Notes: a model not told the origin generated them from the letters alone. A DNA stretch of 64,000 nucleotides from an uncultured Allorhizobium sp. (GCA_958439205.1 OY288189.1:3611001-3675000), one strand, 5' to 3'; positions 1 to 7,941 are shown, numbered from the stretch's first letter. Numbers and translations: made by a program.

Positions 1-161
1 GGCCCGCCGAAAATCAGGCCGCAGGCAAGCCCGGTCAGGAAGCGCACGGCCGCCTCGCGGCGATGCTTGGGAAGCAGGTAGACGAGCGAGATCGCAGAGC
101 CTGCGACAGCGCCGATCAGGCGCGCGGAGGTCACTCCGCCGTCGTGTCCGAAATCAGTCAT
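1..161 (-). CDS. DUF6107-like small membrane protein of the GTA head cluster (partial)
   Basis: The gene runs off the left edge, so only its first 53 codons are visible. It begins MTDFGHDGG and continues into hydrophobic stretches (LIGAVAGSAISLVYLLP, then FLTGLACGLIFGG) separated by a basic KHRRE turn, as in a small two-helix membrane protein. It resembles the DUF6107 proteins that in rhizobia sit between the GTA portal and prohead protease genes. The portal gene upstream at 3246-4418 on the same strand supports this. I assign the family from memory of that layout, so the name is moderately secure and the function is unknown; a holin-like or head-assembly role would be a guess. Confidence 0.5.
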   Translation of the reverse strand, partial: MTDFGHDGGVTSARLIGAVAGSAISLVYLLPKHRREAAVRFLTGLACGLIFGG

Positions 162-478
162 TTGTTCATCTTTCGCGATTAGCTTTTGGTCGAGCGCCGG
201 CCGGAACGATCCCGCCCAAAAGGCCGCGGCCGGCGCCGCTTCCCCCCAATCTTGCGCTCTTCACGTCCCACATGAAGCGGACGGCGATTGTCGAATCCTC
301 TGAATCGCTTGGCAGCCGACGTTCCCATCCTGATTCAGGCTCTGCGCGCCTCCATAAACGCGCTCATCCACAGCGCCGCCACTTCCGATCATGCGAAAGC
401 ACGCCCTTAAGGGACAAGGTCATCAGGGTTTCACAGAAGACGGCTTTAGTGTCCCCGGGTGAACTTCGGGGGATTTTC
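162..478. other. 317-bp divergent intergenic region, no gene seen
   Basis: This lies between the DUF6107-like gene (minus) and the PAP2 phosphatase (plus). An open frame extends the phosphatase upstream to 272, but its predicted peptide is Arg/Ser/His-rich and unlike a membrane protein N-terminus, so I treat it as non-coding. It should hold the promoters of both genes; I see no clear operator or hairpin. Confidence 0.5.
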
Positions 479-1342
479 ATGACCTATGTATCTGATCTGT
501 CACGCGCGCCACGCGGCAGCGTTGAGGAGAAGCCGCTTCTCCTGTCGCTCCTCGTGACGCTGACTTTGTCTGCCGTTTTCGTCTCGTTTCCGCAGATCGA
601 CATCGCGCTCAGCCGGCTCTTCTATGTCGAGGGCGAAGGCTTTCCGGCGAGCAAGATCACCGCGCTCAACACCTTCCGTGCCTTCGGCCAGTATTTTCCG
701 CTGACGCTCACCATCGTGCTCGTCTTCGGCCTGGTGCTGAAACTGATCTATCCGTCGCGCCCGTCGCTCTTTCCGCCGCGCTTCACGCTCTATTTCGCCA
801 GCCTCTTCCTGCTCGGCCCGGCACTGCTGGTGAACGGCATTTTCAAGCCCTTCTTTGACCGCCCGCGCCCGCGCAGCACCGTCGAATTCGGCGGCCAGGA
901 TCTGTTCGTGCATGCCTGGGGTCTCGGCGGCGACTTCTTCGATGATCGATCCTTCGTCTCCGGCGAGGCCGCCGTCGTCGTCTGCCTCATCCCACTCGCC
1001 TTCTTCGTGCCTGTTGTCTGGCGCCGCTGCGTCTTCGTGCTGCTCAGCCTGTTTGCGGCCTTGACCGCTCTCAACCGCGTCGCTTTCGGCGCGCATTTCC
1101 TCTCCGACGTGCTGATCGCCGCCGGCCTGATGGCGACCCTGTCGATCGCGCTCGCCTATGTCTTCTACGGCCGCTCGGGTGCTGCGGCCTGCGACATCAA
1201 ACTCGAAGCCGCCATGACCGATCTCGGCCACAGGCTGCATGCCCGGCGTCGAACCGCCATCGCTGCGATCAGCCGCCGGCTGTCTGTCGCGCCAATGTTG
1301 CTTTCGCCAGCGCCGTCAACGGGCGAAAACGACAAGGGCTGA
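479..1342 (+). CDS. PAP2-family membrane phosphatase (lipid A phosphatase-like)
   Basis: A 287-aa integral membrane phosphatase with about six hydrophobic segments. The start is placed at the ATG at 479, which follows a GGGG ribosome-binding site and precedes the first membrane helix; an upstream frame opening at 272 is unconvincing. The PAP2 signature is present: K123-x6-R130-P131, S161-G162-E163, and R200-x5-H206-x3-D210. The middle motif is VSGE instead of the usual PSGH, a form I associate with some lipid A phosphatases of the LpxE/LpxF type. Likely role: dephosphorylation of lipid A or an undecaprenyl/phosphatidyl phosphate at the periplasmic face of the inner membrane. The substrate cannot be told from sequence. 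A polar, basic tail of about 50 residues follows the last helix. Confidence 0.8.
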   Translation: MTYVSDLSRAPRGSVEEKPLLLSLLVTLTLSAVFVSFPQIDIALSRLFYVEGEGFPASKITALNTFRAFGQYFPLTLTIVLVFGLVLKLIYPSRPSLFPPRFTLYFASLFLLGPALLVNGIFKPFFDRPRPRSTVEFGGQDLFVHAWGLGGDFFDDRSFVSGEAAVVVCLIPLAFFVPVVWRRCVFVLLSLFAALTALNRVAFGAHFLSDVLIAAGLMATLSIALAYVFYGRSGAAACDIKLEAAMTDLGHRLHARRRTAIAAISRRLSVAPMLLSPAPSTGENDKG

Positions 1343-1408
1343 AAGGTCTATGATTGTCTTGCTTGATGGCATCCCTCTGCCCCGGATCGAAAGGTCCGGG
1401 ACAGGCCA

Positions 1409-1996
1409 TTAAAACCGCAAAGTCCGGAACGTCAGCGACACCCGCCGTCCGCGCATCACCCGCACGCCGTCGATCACATCCGACCGCCGCGCCGGGATCG
1501 TATGCGTCCAGTTGCTCCGCGCCGGTCCGGCGAGAACCAGCAGCGAGCGCGGCGGCAGTATCACCGCCCGTGTCTCTTCGCTTTCAAGGCAAGCAAACCG
1601 CATCTCGCAGCCCGACAGCAGACTGAGCGAAGCCACCACGTCGCCGAAACACGGCTCGCAATCGACATGCGCACTGATCCCCTGACCGGGGAGATACTCG
1701 TTGGCGATCACCTGGTCCGGCACGGCTGCAAAAAGCCCCTCCGCCGCCAGCCGCTCCGCCAGTTCCTGCAGCACCTCCGGCAGCGGCCCGATGCGGCTGT
1801 CCCGGGTGGCAACCCGCGCGCGGTAGTCGTAGCGATAACCGAAATGCCGCACCCGCCGCTTCAGCTCACCGCTCCACTCACCGGCATCCAGGAAGTCGGC
1901 AAGCGCGGCTTCCTGCGCAGGATTGATCCAGTCGGGGAAGAGACCGGCACCGGGTGGGAGGGTTATGCTGGATGTTTGACGTCCTGCAACCGTCAT
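1409..1996 (-). CDS. AlkB-like 2-oxoglutarate/Fe(II) dioxygenase
   Basis: A 195-aa protein with the complete AlkB core: iron ligands H110-x-D112 (in SAHVDCEP) and H165 (in WTHTIP), and a 2-oxoglutarate-binding R185/R191 pair in the C-terminal GRRVSLTFRTLRF. The family oxidatively demethylates alkylated nucleic acids; the short N-terminus and YRYDYRAR loop recall the ALKBH8-like branch more than E. coli AlkB, so the substrate is open. It is divergent from the FAD oxidoreductase with only about 70 bp between starts. It sits among GTA head genes on the same strand but has no obvious link to them. Confidence 0.85.
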   Translation of the reverse strand: MTVAGRQTSSITLPPGAGLFPDWINPAQEAALADFLDAGEWSGELKRRVRHFGYRYDYRARVATRDSRIGPLPEVLQELAERLAAEGLFAAVPDQVIANEYLPGQGISAHVDCEPCFGDVVASLSLLSGCEMRFACLESEETRAVILPPRSLLVLAGPARSNWTHTIPARRSDVIDGVRVMRGRRVSLTFRTLRF

Positions 1997-2067
1997 CTGT
2001 GTGTCACCCGCAAAGGCTAGCTAGCGCCCATAATTGCACGCATTCGTCGCATTTCAAGGTTGCCATT

Positions 2068-3135
2068 ATGCCATTGCAGAAACGCCGTATCGTAATCATC
2101 GGGGCCGGCATATTCGGGACGGCGATGGCCTATCACTTGGCCTCACCAAAAACGGATGTCGTCGTAATCGAGAGCGGCCCGAAACCTGCCTGCGGTGTTA
2201 CCGGTCGCGCCTTTGGCTGGATCAACACGGTGCACGGGGTGCCCGGCAGCGAAAGTCACGCCCTTTGGCGGAAGGCTGTCAGCGACTATCCTGCGCTGAT
2301 CCAGGATCTCCCTGAAATGTCTGGTTTCTCACGACATGGCTCGCTTCTCTGGCACGCCACAACGCAAGAGACCGAGCAGCTCTTCGCGACGCGACAGGAT
2401 GCCGGCGAGGCTGTCGAGCTGGTGGACCGCACAACGATCAGCCGGCTGGAACCGCATCTGCGTAACGTGCCTGACGCAGCCGTCTTTTCAAGTGACGACA
2501 TTGCCATCGATCCGATCCGATTGGTTGGAACGCTTCTCGATGCGGCCCAAACCCGCGGTGCCACAGTGCGCTTCGATGAGACCGTCACGTCGATCGAAAC
2601 GACGAATGGTCACGTCAGTGCTGTCCGGACCTCGGCAGGCTTGATCGAAACCGACTGCGTCATTCTCGCCGCCGGCCCGGGAACGGACATGCTGGGGAAA
2701 CAGCTCGGCATCGATATCGGCATGGTTTTGTCCCCGGCGCTTCTGCTCCGATATGCCTGCGACAGCCCGTTCATCCGCCATATCCTCGACGGCCCGCGTG
2801 TCGAGGTTCGCCAGAGCTTGGACAATACCGTGTTCATTGCCATGTCTTGGCATGCGGACATGGAGGAGACGCCATCGATCATCGGAGAGAGCATCCTGTC
2901 CGTCCTCGCCGACGAATTCGATCTGCCATCCCCTTTGTCGCTGATCAGCGCAGAGATTGGCCATCGCCCGACATTCGAAGACAAGTTGCCCCGCATCGGC
3001 TTTGTCGCTGAGGTCAAGGGCCTCTACCTCGCAACTGGCCATCCAGGACTGATCCTCGCGCCCTATCTGGCACGCCTGGCAGCGCGGGAAATTCTGCATG
3101 GGGAGACGCCCGAATTCGGAAGCCCCTCACCGTGA
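2068..3135 (+). CDS. FAD-dependent oxidoreductase (DAO family)
   Basis: A 355-aa flavoprotein. The start at 2068 puts the dinucleotide-binding motif IVIIGAGIFGTAMAYHLAS immediately at the N-terminus (GxGxxG at residues 12-17), followed about 20 residues on by the acidic end of the second beta strand (VVVIESG). The C-terminal LYLATGHPGLILAPYLARLAARE is the second FAD-contacting segment typical of glycine/D-amino acid oxidases. Role: oxidation of an amine, amino acid or amino-sugar; no substrate-specific feature recognised. No partner gene is adjacent, so it looks monocistronic. It ends at a genomic repeat (3136-3241). Confidence 0.85.
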   Translation: MPLQKRRIVIIGAGIFGTAMAYHLASPKTDVVVIESGPKPACGVTGRAFGWINTVHGVPGSESHALWRKAVSDYPALIQDLPEMSGFSRHGSLLWHATTQETEQLFATRQDAGEAVELVDRTTISRLEPHLRNVPDAAVFSSDDIAIDPIRLVGTLLDAAQTRGATVRFDETVTSIETTNGHVSAVRTSAGLIETDCVILAAGPGTDMLGKQLGIDIGMVLSPALLLRYACDSPFIRHILDGPRVEVRQSLDNTVFIAMSWHADMEETPSIIGESILSVLADEFDLPSPLSLISAEIGHRPTFEDKLPRIGFVAEVKGLYLATGHPGLILAPYLARLAAREILHGETPEFGSPSP

Positions 3136-3241
3136 GGTGCCGGGCATGGCCCGGCCTCGAAGGGCGAGGCCTGTAGTGCTTGGCCTGATCCTTCGAGGCC
3201 CTGCTGTCGCAGGGCTCCTCAGGATGAGGTCGTCACACTTG
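3136..3241. repeat. Intergenic palindromic repeat, family C (copy 1)
   Basis: Contains CGGCCTCGAAGGGCGAGGCC and, further on, GATCCTTCGAGGCCCTGC...GGGCTCCTCAGGATGAGG, giving two inverted arms. The same sentence recurs at 62703-62833 in both orientations. Such 'CTCATCCTGAG/CCTTCGAGGC' elements are scattered in Hyphomicrobiales genomes. It lies between convergent genes, where it could act as a bidirectional terminator. Confidence 0.7.
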
Positions 3242-3245
3242 GCCC

Positions 3246-4418
3246 TCAATACCCCACCGCCTCCCGCTTCTCCTCATCCGTCAGAAACGCCGCCGCCCCG
3301 ACCCTTGCCCAGAGCGCATCCCGCTCGGCGGCCAGCCCCGCGACCGTGTCGAGATCCGGCACCAGCCTCAGCCCCTCCCCCGTCAGCGCGCCTAAAAACA
3401 CGGAGAGCGAAGCCCCCGTGCGCGTCACCAGCGGCAGCACGGTCAGCCGATAGAAGGCGCGGTTGGCCTCCTGGTAATTGGCATAGGTGTTGTCGCCGGG
3501 AATTCCGAGCAGCATGGGCGGCACGCCGAAGGCAAGGGCGATGTCGCGGGCCGCCCCATTCTTCGCCTCGACGAAATCCATGTCCTTCGGCGAAAGCCCC
3601 ATCGACTTCCAGTCGAGCCCGCCCTCAAGCAACAGCGGTCGCCCCGCCCGCATGGGCCCGGAATAACCCTCGTCGAGCTCCACCTTCAGCCGCTGATACT
3701 GGTCGGCTGAGAGATTGCCGCCCTCCTTCGGCTGATAGACCAGTGCGCCGGACGGCCTTGCCGAATTGTCCAGAAGCGCCTTGTTCCAGCGCCCCGCCGC
3801 ATTGTGCAGATCAAGCGCCACTTGCGCTGCCGCGAGCGGCGCAAAACCCTCGTGATCGTCGAGCGGGTGAAAGACTTTCAGATGCAACAGCCCATCGAGC
3901 GTGATCCGCCTCGCCTTGGTGCCGGCGCGATAATCATAGGCAGACGGCCAGCCGTCCGCCCCGGTCACCACGCTCACCCGGTCCGGCCGAAGCAAATGCA
4001 GCTCCGCCGCCCGTTCCGATCTGCGCCCGCCTGCCGCCACCGCCTCGACATAGGCATTGCCCGAGAGCAGCAGCTGGCCGTACAGCGTTTCGAGAAAATC
4101 GGCCCCGGTCATCGCCCCGTTCGGCCGAGACAGCAGCGCCAGCGCCGGATGCTCCGGTCGCTCGGTCTCGCGCTGATAGGCCAAGAACGCGATGCTGGCG
4201 GCGGCTTCGGAGACCAGCCGCACACAGCGATGCGCCACCGGGTTCTTCATGAAGCCTTCCCGCGCCAGCGCCTGATAATTCCGCCCGGTCCAGCGCGCCT
4301 CGCCCTCGCCCGCAATTAGCGCCAAGGCCGTTCCGGGCCGAGGATGCAACGCCTTTTCTTCGGGCACGGGGGTTCGATCCCGGGCTTCAGCCCAGGGCAG
4401 ACGGAAGGGGAATTTCAT
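3246..4418 (-). CDS. HK97-family portal protein of a gene transfer agent
   Basis: A 390-aa portal protein, the usual size for alphaproteobacterial GTA portals (RcGTA gp3 homologues). The ATG at 4418 is chosen because AGGAACAG sits just upstream and the protein then begins MKFPFRLPW; an in-frame opening to 4493 lacks this. Family hallmarks seen: NPVAHRCVRLVSEAAASIAF, SRPNGAMTGADFLETLYGQLLLSGNAYVE, and AFGVPPMLLGIPGDNTYANYQEANRAFYRLTVLPL, which is the conserved portal clip/wing region. The portal forms the DNA-entry ring of the capsid and docks the terminase. In related genomes it follows terminase directly; here 4.4 kb of other genes separates them. Confidence 0.9.
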   Translation of the reverse strand: MKFPFRLPWAEARDRTPVPEEKALHPRPGTALALIAGEGEARWTGRNYQALAREGFMKNPVAHRCVRLVSEAAASIAFLAYQRETERPEHPALALLSRPNGAMTGADFLETLYGQLLLSGNAYVEAVAAGGRRSERAAELHLLRPDRVSVVTGADGWPSAYDYRAGTKARRITLDGLLHLKVFHPLDDHEGFAPLAAAQVALDLHNAAGRWNKALLDNSARPSGALVYQPKEGGNLSADQYQRLKVELDEGYSGPMRAGRPLLLEGGLDWKSMGLSPKDMDFVEAKNGAARDIALAFGVPPMLLGIPGDNTYANYQEANRAFYRLTVLPLVTRTGASLSVFLGALTGEGLRLVPDLDTVAGLAAERDALWARVGAAAFLTDEEKREAVGY

Positions 4419-4516
4419 GGGATCTGTTCCTCGACAGGAATGAAAAACGGATCGGGCCGCCTTCAACGGTCGGCCCGGGTCTCGTCTGCGCACAGTCTCA
4501 AATTGATCTGGCCGCT

Positions 4517-5137
4517 TCAGCCAGGTGCGGCCTTGCCCGCTCCGAAGCGCAAACCATCGATCAGAAGCTCGACCATCACGGGCGTCTCGCCCTCCGGCTC
4601 CGCCCCCTTAATCGCCGAGAGATTGCCGATCGCCCGCAGCAGCTCATAGGGCTCGATGCCCGCACGAACGGCGCCGACCGCCACCGCCGCGTCGAGCAAC
4701 CGTGCTAAAGCCGGCTCGAAATTCTGGCGAAAATAGTCCGGCAGCGCCTGGAAGGCCGGATCGCCGGAATGCAGGGCCTGCGCCAGCCCGCGCTTGGCTG
4801 CAATAAACCTCGTGAAACGGCGCAGCCAGAGCGCCAGCGCCTCGCCCGGCGGATGCCCTGATGCGAGCACCGCCACCTCCGCCGTGCAGGCGTCCACCTC
4901 GCGCTTGAAGACAGCGATCACCAGATCCGCACGGCTCGGAAAGCGCCGATAGAGCGTGCCCACACCGACACCCGCGCGGGCCGCGATCTCGCGCGCCGGC
5001 GCATCGACGCCGCTTGCCGCAAAGATCGCCTTGGCCGCCTCCAGCAGCGCATCCTCGTTGCGCCGCGCATCGGCGCGCACCCGCGGCGTGCCTTCTTGCG
5101 GCTCGTGATCCCCATGGTTTTCGGCCTCATCGCCCAT
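4517..5137 (-). CDS. TetR/AcrR-family transcriptional regulator
   Basis: A 206-aa repressor. Of several in-frame ATGs the one at 5137 has the best ribosome-binding site (AGGAG, 7-nt spacing). The helix-turn-helix is at about residues 30-75 (ALLEAAKAIFAASG...REIAARAGVGVGTLYRRFPSRADL); the rest is the all-helical ligand-binding region resembling the TetR_C_SBD/transcriptional repressor type. It is divergently transcribed from the alpha/beta hydrolase at 5285, and the shared 147-bp region holds two near-identical palindromes (5184-5200, 5216-5232), so it very likely represses both itself and the hydrolase. The inducer is unknown. Confidence 0.88.
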   Translation of the reverse strand: MGDEAENHGDHEPQEGTPRVRADARRNEDALLEAAKAIFAASGVDAPAREIAARAGVGVGTLYRRFPSRADLVIAVFKREVDACTAEVAVLASGHPPGEALALWLRRFTRFIAAKRGLAQALHSGDPAFQALPDYFRQNFEPALARLLDAAVAVGAVRAGIEPYELLRAIGNLSAIKGAEPEGETPVMVELLIDGLRFGAGKAAPG

Positions 5138-5183
5138 GCGCATTCTCCTGCCGCACACCAAAAATCCGCGCAGCCCTTGTTAA

Positions 5184-5200
5184 ACGGAACATTGTTCCGT
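5184..5200. promoter_or_regulatory. TetR operator, site 1
   Basis: ACGGAAC-ATT-GTTCCGT, a perfect 17-bp palindrome in the divergent region between the tetR gene and the alpha/beta hydrolase. Its core CGGAAC-N3-GTTCCG is repeated at site 2, centre-to-centre 32 bp, about three helical turns, so two repressor dimers would sit on the same DNA face. Confidence 0.75.
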
Positions 5201-5215
5201 ATATCCATCCAGCAT

Positions 5216-5232
5216 TCGGAACGGCGTTCCGA
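5216..5232. promoter_or_regulatory. TetR operator, site 2
   Basis: TCGGAAC-GGC-GTTCCGA, a second perfect palindrome with the same CGGAAC-N3-GTTCCG core as site 1. It ends about 50 bp before the hydrolase start codon, where it would overlap the hydrolase promoter. Confidence 0.75.
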
Positions 5233-5284
5233 TTAATCCCTAGCCCGATCGCCCGTTTAAATCCAGAGCCCGGAGGCTCCTTCC

Positions 5285-6259
5285 ATGAACGATCTCATCA
5301 CCAAAGCCCGCGCCATCCCAACGCCCCAGCCGCAACAGACATTGACCATCAACCCCGTCACCCTGGCGGCGCCCAGTCGCGGTCGTCCGCTTGAGCTGCG
5401 CATCACCGCGCCGATGTCAGGCGACCATCTGCCGATCATCCTGCTCTCGCATGGTCACGGTCCCTCGCTCTATATTCCCTCGAAGGATGGGTACGGCCCG
5501 CTGGTCGATTTCTACGCCGCCCATGGCTTCGTCGTCATCCAGCCGACCCATGCCAATTCCAAGGTCGCAGGCCTCAGCCCAGACACGCCCGGCTATCCCT
5601 TCTTCTGGCAATCGCGTCTCGACGACATGACGCTCATCCTCGACAGCCTCACGGCAATCGAACAGGCAGTGCCATTGCTCGCCGGCAGGCTCGACCATAG
5701 CCTCGTTGCTGCCGTCGGCCATTCGCTCGGCGGCCAGACCGTCGGCATGCTGCTCGGCGCCGGCCTCACCGACACCGCCGACCCAGCCGTCACCCGTGTC
5801 CGCCGCCCGGAACCGCGCATCAAGGCCGGCGTGCTTCTCGCCGCCCCCGGCCTCGGCGGCGACAGCCTCAGTGATCACGCTCGTCAGAACTACACCACGC
5901 TTAACCCGGATTTCACGACGCTTACCACGCCCACCCTGGTCGTCGCCGGCGACGCCGACGACAACCCACACCTGACGCCGCGCGGCGCCGACTGGCATGT
6001 CGATCCCTATCGCCACGCCCCGGGCGCGAGGGCCTTGCTCACGCTCTTCGGCGGCAAACACGGCCTCGGCGGCATTGCCGGCTACGACGCCAAGGAAACC
6101 GACGACGAAGATCCCGACCGCCTCGCTGTCACCCAGCGCCTGACGCTCGCCTGGCTCCGAACCGCGCTCGACATCGACGCGCGAAGCTGGCCGGAGGCGA
6201 TGGCGGCACTTGAGGGCCATGCTCCTGAAGTCGGCAAAGTCGAGCAGAAGCAGGCTTAA
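5285..6259 (+). CDS. Alpha/beta hydrolase (chlorophyllase/dienelactone-hydrolase-like)
   Basis: A 324-aa hydrolase starting at an ATG preceded by GGAGG. The oxyanion strand ends in ILLSHGHGPS (about residue 55), the nucleophile elbow is GHSLGG with S147, a candidate acid lies in VAGDADDN (about 221-227), and the catalytic histidine is H259 in GGKHGLGG. This arrangement matches the chlorophyllase/'predicted dienelactone hydrolase' group. There is no signal peptide, so it is cytoplasmic. The divergent TetR gene and two palindromes suggest induction by its substrate or a related compound, as in detoxification modules. The physiological ester is unknown. Confidence 0.85.
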   Translation: MNDLITKARAIPTPQPQQTLTINPVTLAAPSRGRPLELRITAPMSGDHLPIILLSHGHGPSLYIPSKDGYGPLVDFYAAHGFVVIQPTHANSKVAGLSPDTPGYPFFWQSRLDDMTLILDSLTAIEQAVPLLAGRLDHSLVAAVGHSLGGQTVGMLLGAGLTDTADPAVTRVRRPEPRIKAGVLLAAPGLGGDSLSDHARQNYTTLNPDFTTLTTPTLVVAGDADDNPHLTPRGADWHVDPYRHAPGARALLTLFGGKHGLGGIAGYDAKETDDEDPDRLAVTQRLTLAWLRTALDIDARSWPEAMAALEGHAPEVGKVEQKQA

Positions 6260-6387
6260 GAGGATTGCTCCCGCTGCGGCGCGTCTCTCGTGCCGCGGCG
6301 GGACGGTTTGTCAGCAGACGGTTCCCGTGCAAAACTGCGCTGCACACCTACGGCACGAACGTTTCTTTTGGATCTGGAGGAAGCAGC

Positions 6388-6501
6388 ATGATGGACATCA
6401 CCGCCACCAGCGGCTTTTTCAACCAGGCCGGCCTCTTCCTGCTCGGCTTATCGATCCTCGCCGGGCTCTATCTGTTGTTGCGTCGACGCCAGAGCCGCTG
6501 A
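6388..6501 (+). CDS. Small single-helix membrane protein (37 aa)
   Basis: A very short gene with an excellent ribosome-binding site (GGAGG, 7-nt spacing to the ATG at 6388). The peptide begins MMDITATSGFF, has one transmembrane helix (AGLFLLGLSILAGLYLLL) and ends RRRQSR, so an N-out/C-in orientation is expected from the positive-inside rule. It follows the alpha/beta hydrolase on the same strand after 128 bp. I do not recognise a family. The good initiation signal and coherent topology make it a likely real gene. Confidence 0.55.
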   Translation: MMDITATSGFFNQAGLFLLGLSILAGLYLLLRRRQSR

Positions 6502-6504
6502 GGC

Positions 6505-6810
6505 TCACAGCCTCTCCCGCACCGCCTCTTCCACCACATAATCCGCCGCAAACCGCTCCTCGCGCAGCGGCTTCACGCGCCGGATGCTCTCCTCGTAAAG
6601 CGGATGCGCCTTGTAGGCCGCAAGTGCTGCTTCATCCTCGAACTCGCCATAGACCACAAGGTCGATGCTGCGGTGAAAGCCGTCCGTCTTCACATTCGTG
6701 CCGATCTCCAGCCGCGTCGCGCTGGGGATCTCGGTGAGGATCGAAAGCCCTGCCCTGACTGCCTCGACATTCTCGGGGCTCACCGTGAAGAAGACGATGT
6801 GGCGGATCAT
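6505..6810 (-). CDS. Dabb-family (stress-responsive alpha/beta barrel) protein
   Basis: A 101-aa dimeric ferredoxin-like alpha+beta barrel protein. It starts MIRHIVFFTV, the characteristic first strand (M-I-x-H-h-V-x-h-x-h), and has LEIGTNV, SIDLVVYGEFEDEAALAAYKAHPLYEE, the second conserved block. Dabb proteins bind or modify small hydrophobic ligands, but their role in bacteria is mostly unknown. It is convergent with the 37-aa membrane protein, only 3 bp away, and precedes no partner. Confidence 0.85.
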   Translation of the reverse strand: MIRHIVFFTVSPENVEAVRAGLSILTEIPSATRLEIGTNVKTDGFHRSIDLVVYGEFEDEAALAAYKAHPLYEESIRRVKPLREERFAADYVVEEAVRERL

Positions 6811-6902
6811 GGGGCACCTTTTAAAACCTGTTGCAGCGCAAAAGCCGATAGCATCGCGCAGGCCCCCGCTCAATCCGCCAAGCGGCCGCATCGCAACCCC
6901 GT

Positions 6903-7523
6903 TCACACCATAAGCCCGGCCCTGATCGCCGCGTCGAAGGTTCTGGCCGTCACCGCGATCTTCGCCGCCCGGTCCCGCCCGTTGACGATTTTGCGCGCCC
7001 CCGTCCAGTCGGCCTTCGCGCCGGAGAAATGATCGGAGAGCCTTGCACCTGAAAACAGCCCCTCGGTCATGCCGACGACGAGAATGGTTGCCGCGACGTC
7101 GAGCCGGAGCGCAAGATCCGGCTGCCCCACGAGATCGAGCCCGGTCACCCGGCCCATCTTCGCATAATTCTCGCGATGGGTGATCTGCACCAGCCCCCGG
7201 CCATAATAGCTCAAGCCATCCGCATCGCGCCGCCAATACGGCGTCGACACAGTGGGCAGCTTGCCCGCCCGCCAGGACCGTTCGAGCCTTGCCACCGCAT
7301 CCTCGTCGGTCGCAGCAAACGTCTCGCGCACCGCCTGCATGGTGCCGCCAGTCTCGTGATGCGCGGTCGCCAGCATATAGGCGAGCCAGCGCGGATCGGC
7401 CCAGCCGCGCGCCGAAAAGCGCGTCAGCACCGCCTCCACACCCTCCACCTGCCCCTGGGTCAGCCGCCCGCCGAACACGGCATTGCGCAGCCCCGCGAAG
7501 ACGATTCGCCGGTCGATCCGCAT
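6903..7523 (-). CDS. Phage/GTA-type endolysin, glycoside hydrolase family 19-like
   Basis: A 206-aa lysozyme-like enzyme starting at the ATG at 7523 (GAGG upstream). The catalytic-centre motif is LATAHHETGG with E57 as the expected general acid, followed by YYGRGLVQITHRENYAKMG and later ARKIVNGRDRAAKIAVTARTFDAAI, all familiar from GH19-like ('putative chitinase') phage endolysins. It has no signal peptide, so release would need a holin or other exit route. It cleaves peptidoglycan to free particles. It lies on the same strand between the GTA terminase and portal genes, so a role in GTA release is a reasonable inference, though not proved. Confidence 0.8.
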   Translation of the reverse strand: MRIDRRIVFAGLRNAVFGGRLTQGQVEGVEAVLTRFSARGWADPRWLAYMLATAHHETGGTMQAVRETFAATDEDAVARLERSWRAGKLPTVSTPYWRRDADGLSYYGRGLVQITHRENYAKMGRVTGLDLVGQPDLALRLDVAATILVVGMTEGLFSGARLSDHFSGAKADWTGARKIVNGRDRAAKIAVTARTFDAAIRAGLMV

Positions 7524-7733
7524 GGTGAGATCCTCGATTTCAGGAGGGGTTGCCGCGTCGCGCCCATTCAAGCGCCGGGTCGGGCTCAAAAAAACTTCAT
7601 AACTAAAACGATTGAAGAAATTTCAATCGTTTAGACCGCGTTCCGTTCACATTTACAAAGCCTTAACAGTGTGGAACTTTCCGCCCATGAAGACGTTTTG
7701 GAAGCCGATACTTCCAACATGAGGAGGGAAGAC

Positions 7734-7859
7734 ATGCAGACGACCACTTCGACCAAGACCGCCGCCCCGGCAACGATCCCGGCCCATGTCCTGCAGCGCC
7801 TCGAAAACGAATGGCGCCAGGTCCGCCAGCCGGCCGAGCAGCCCGCTCAGGCCAAGTAA
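7734..7859 (+). CDS. Small hypothetical protein (41 aa)
   Basis: A short gene with a very strong ribosome-binding site (GAGGAGGGAA) before the ATG at 7734 and a strong intrinsic terminator 25 bp after its stop, so it is a discrete transcription unit. The peptide is Thr/Ala-rich at the N-terminus and then has an amphipathic stretch HVLQRLENEWRQVRQPAEQ. No membrane segment and no family that I recognise. Confidence 0.5.
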   Translation: MQTTTSTKTAAPATIPAHVLQRLENEWRQVRQPAEQPAQAK

Positions 7860-7883
7860 ACCGATCCACCGCATTGCGCGATC

Positions 7884-7913
7884 AACCGGCGTCCGAAAGG
7901 GCGCCGGTTTTTT
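7884..7913 (+). terminator. Rho-independent terminator
   Basis: Perfect 8-bp stem AACCGGCG / CGCCGGTT (7884-7891 and 7902-7909) with a 10-nt loop, running into TTTTTT. It ends the 41-aa gene's transcript and faces the lipoprotein gene coming from the other side. Confidence 0.85.
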
Positions 7914-7941
7914 CATGTTTAAGATTGGCTCAACCGAAGTA

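Noticed and set aside
4365..4376. GGGTTCGATCCC, a tRNA T-loop-like string
   Set aside because: It lies in the portal coding sequence and no acceptor, D or anticodon stems can be built around it.
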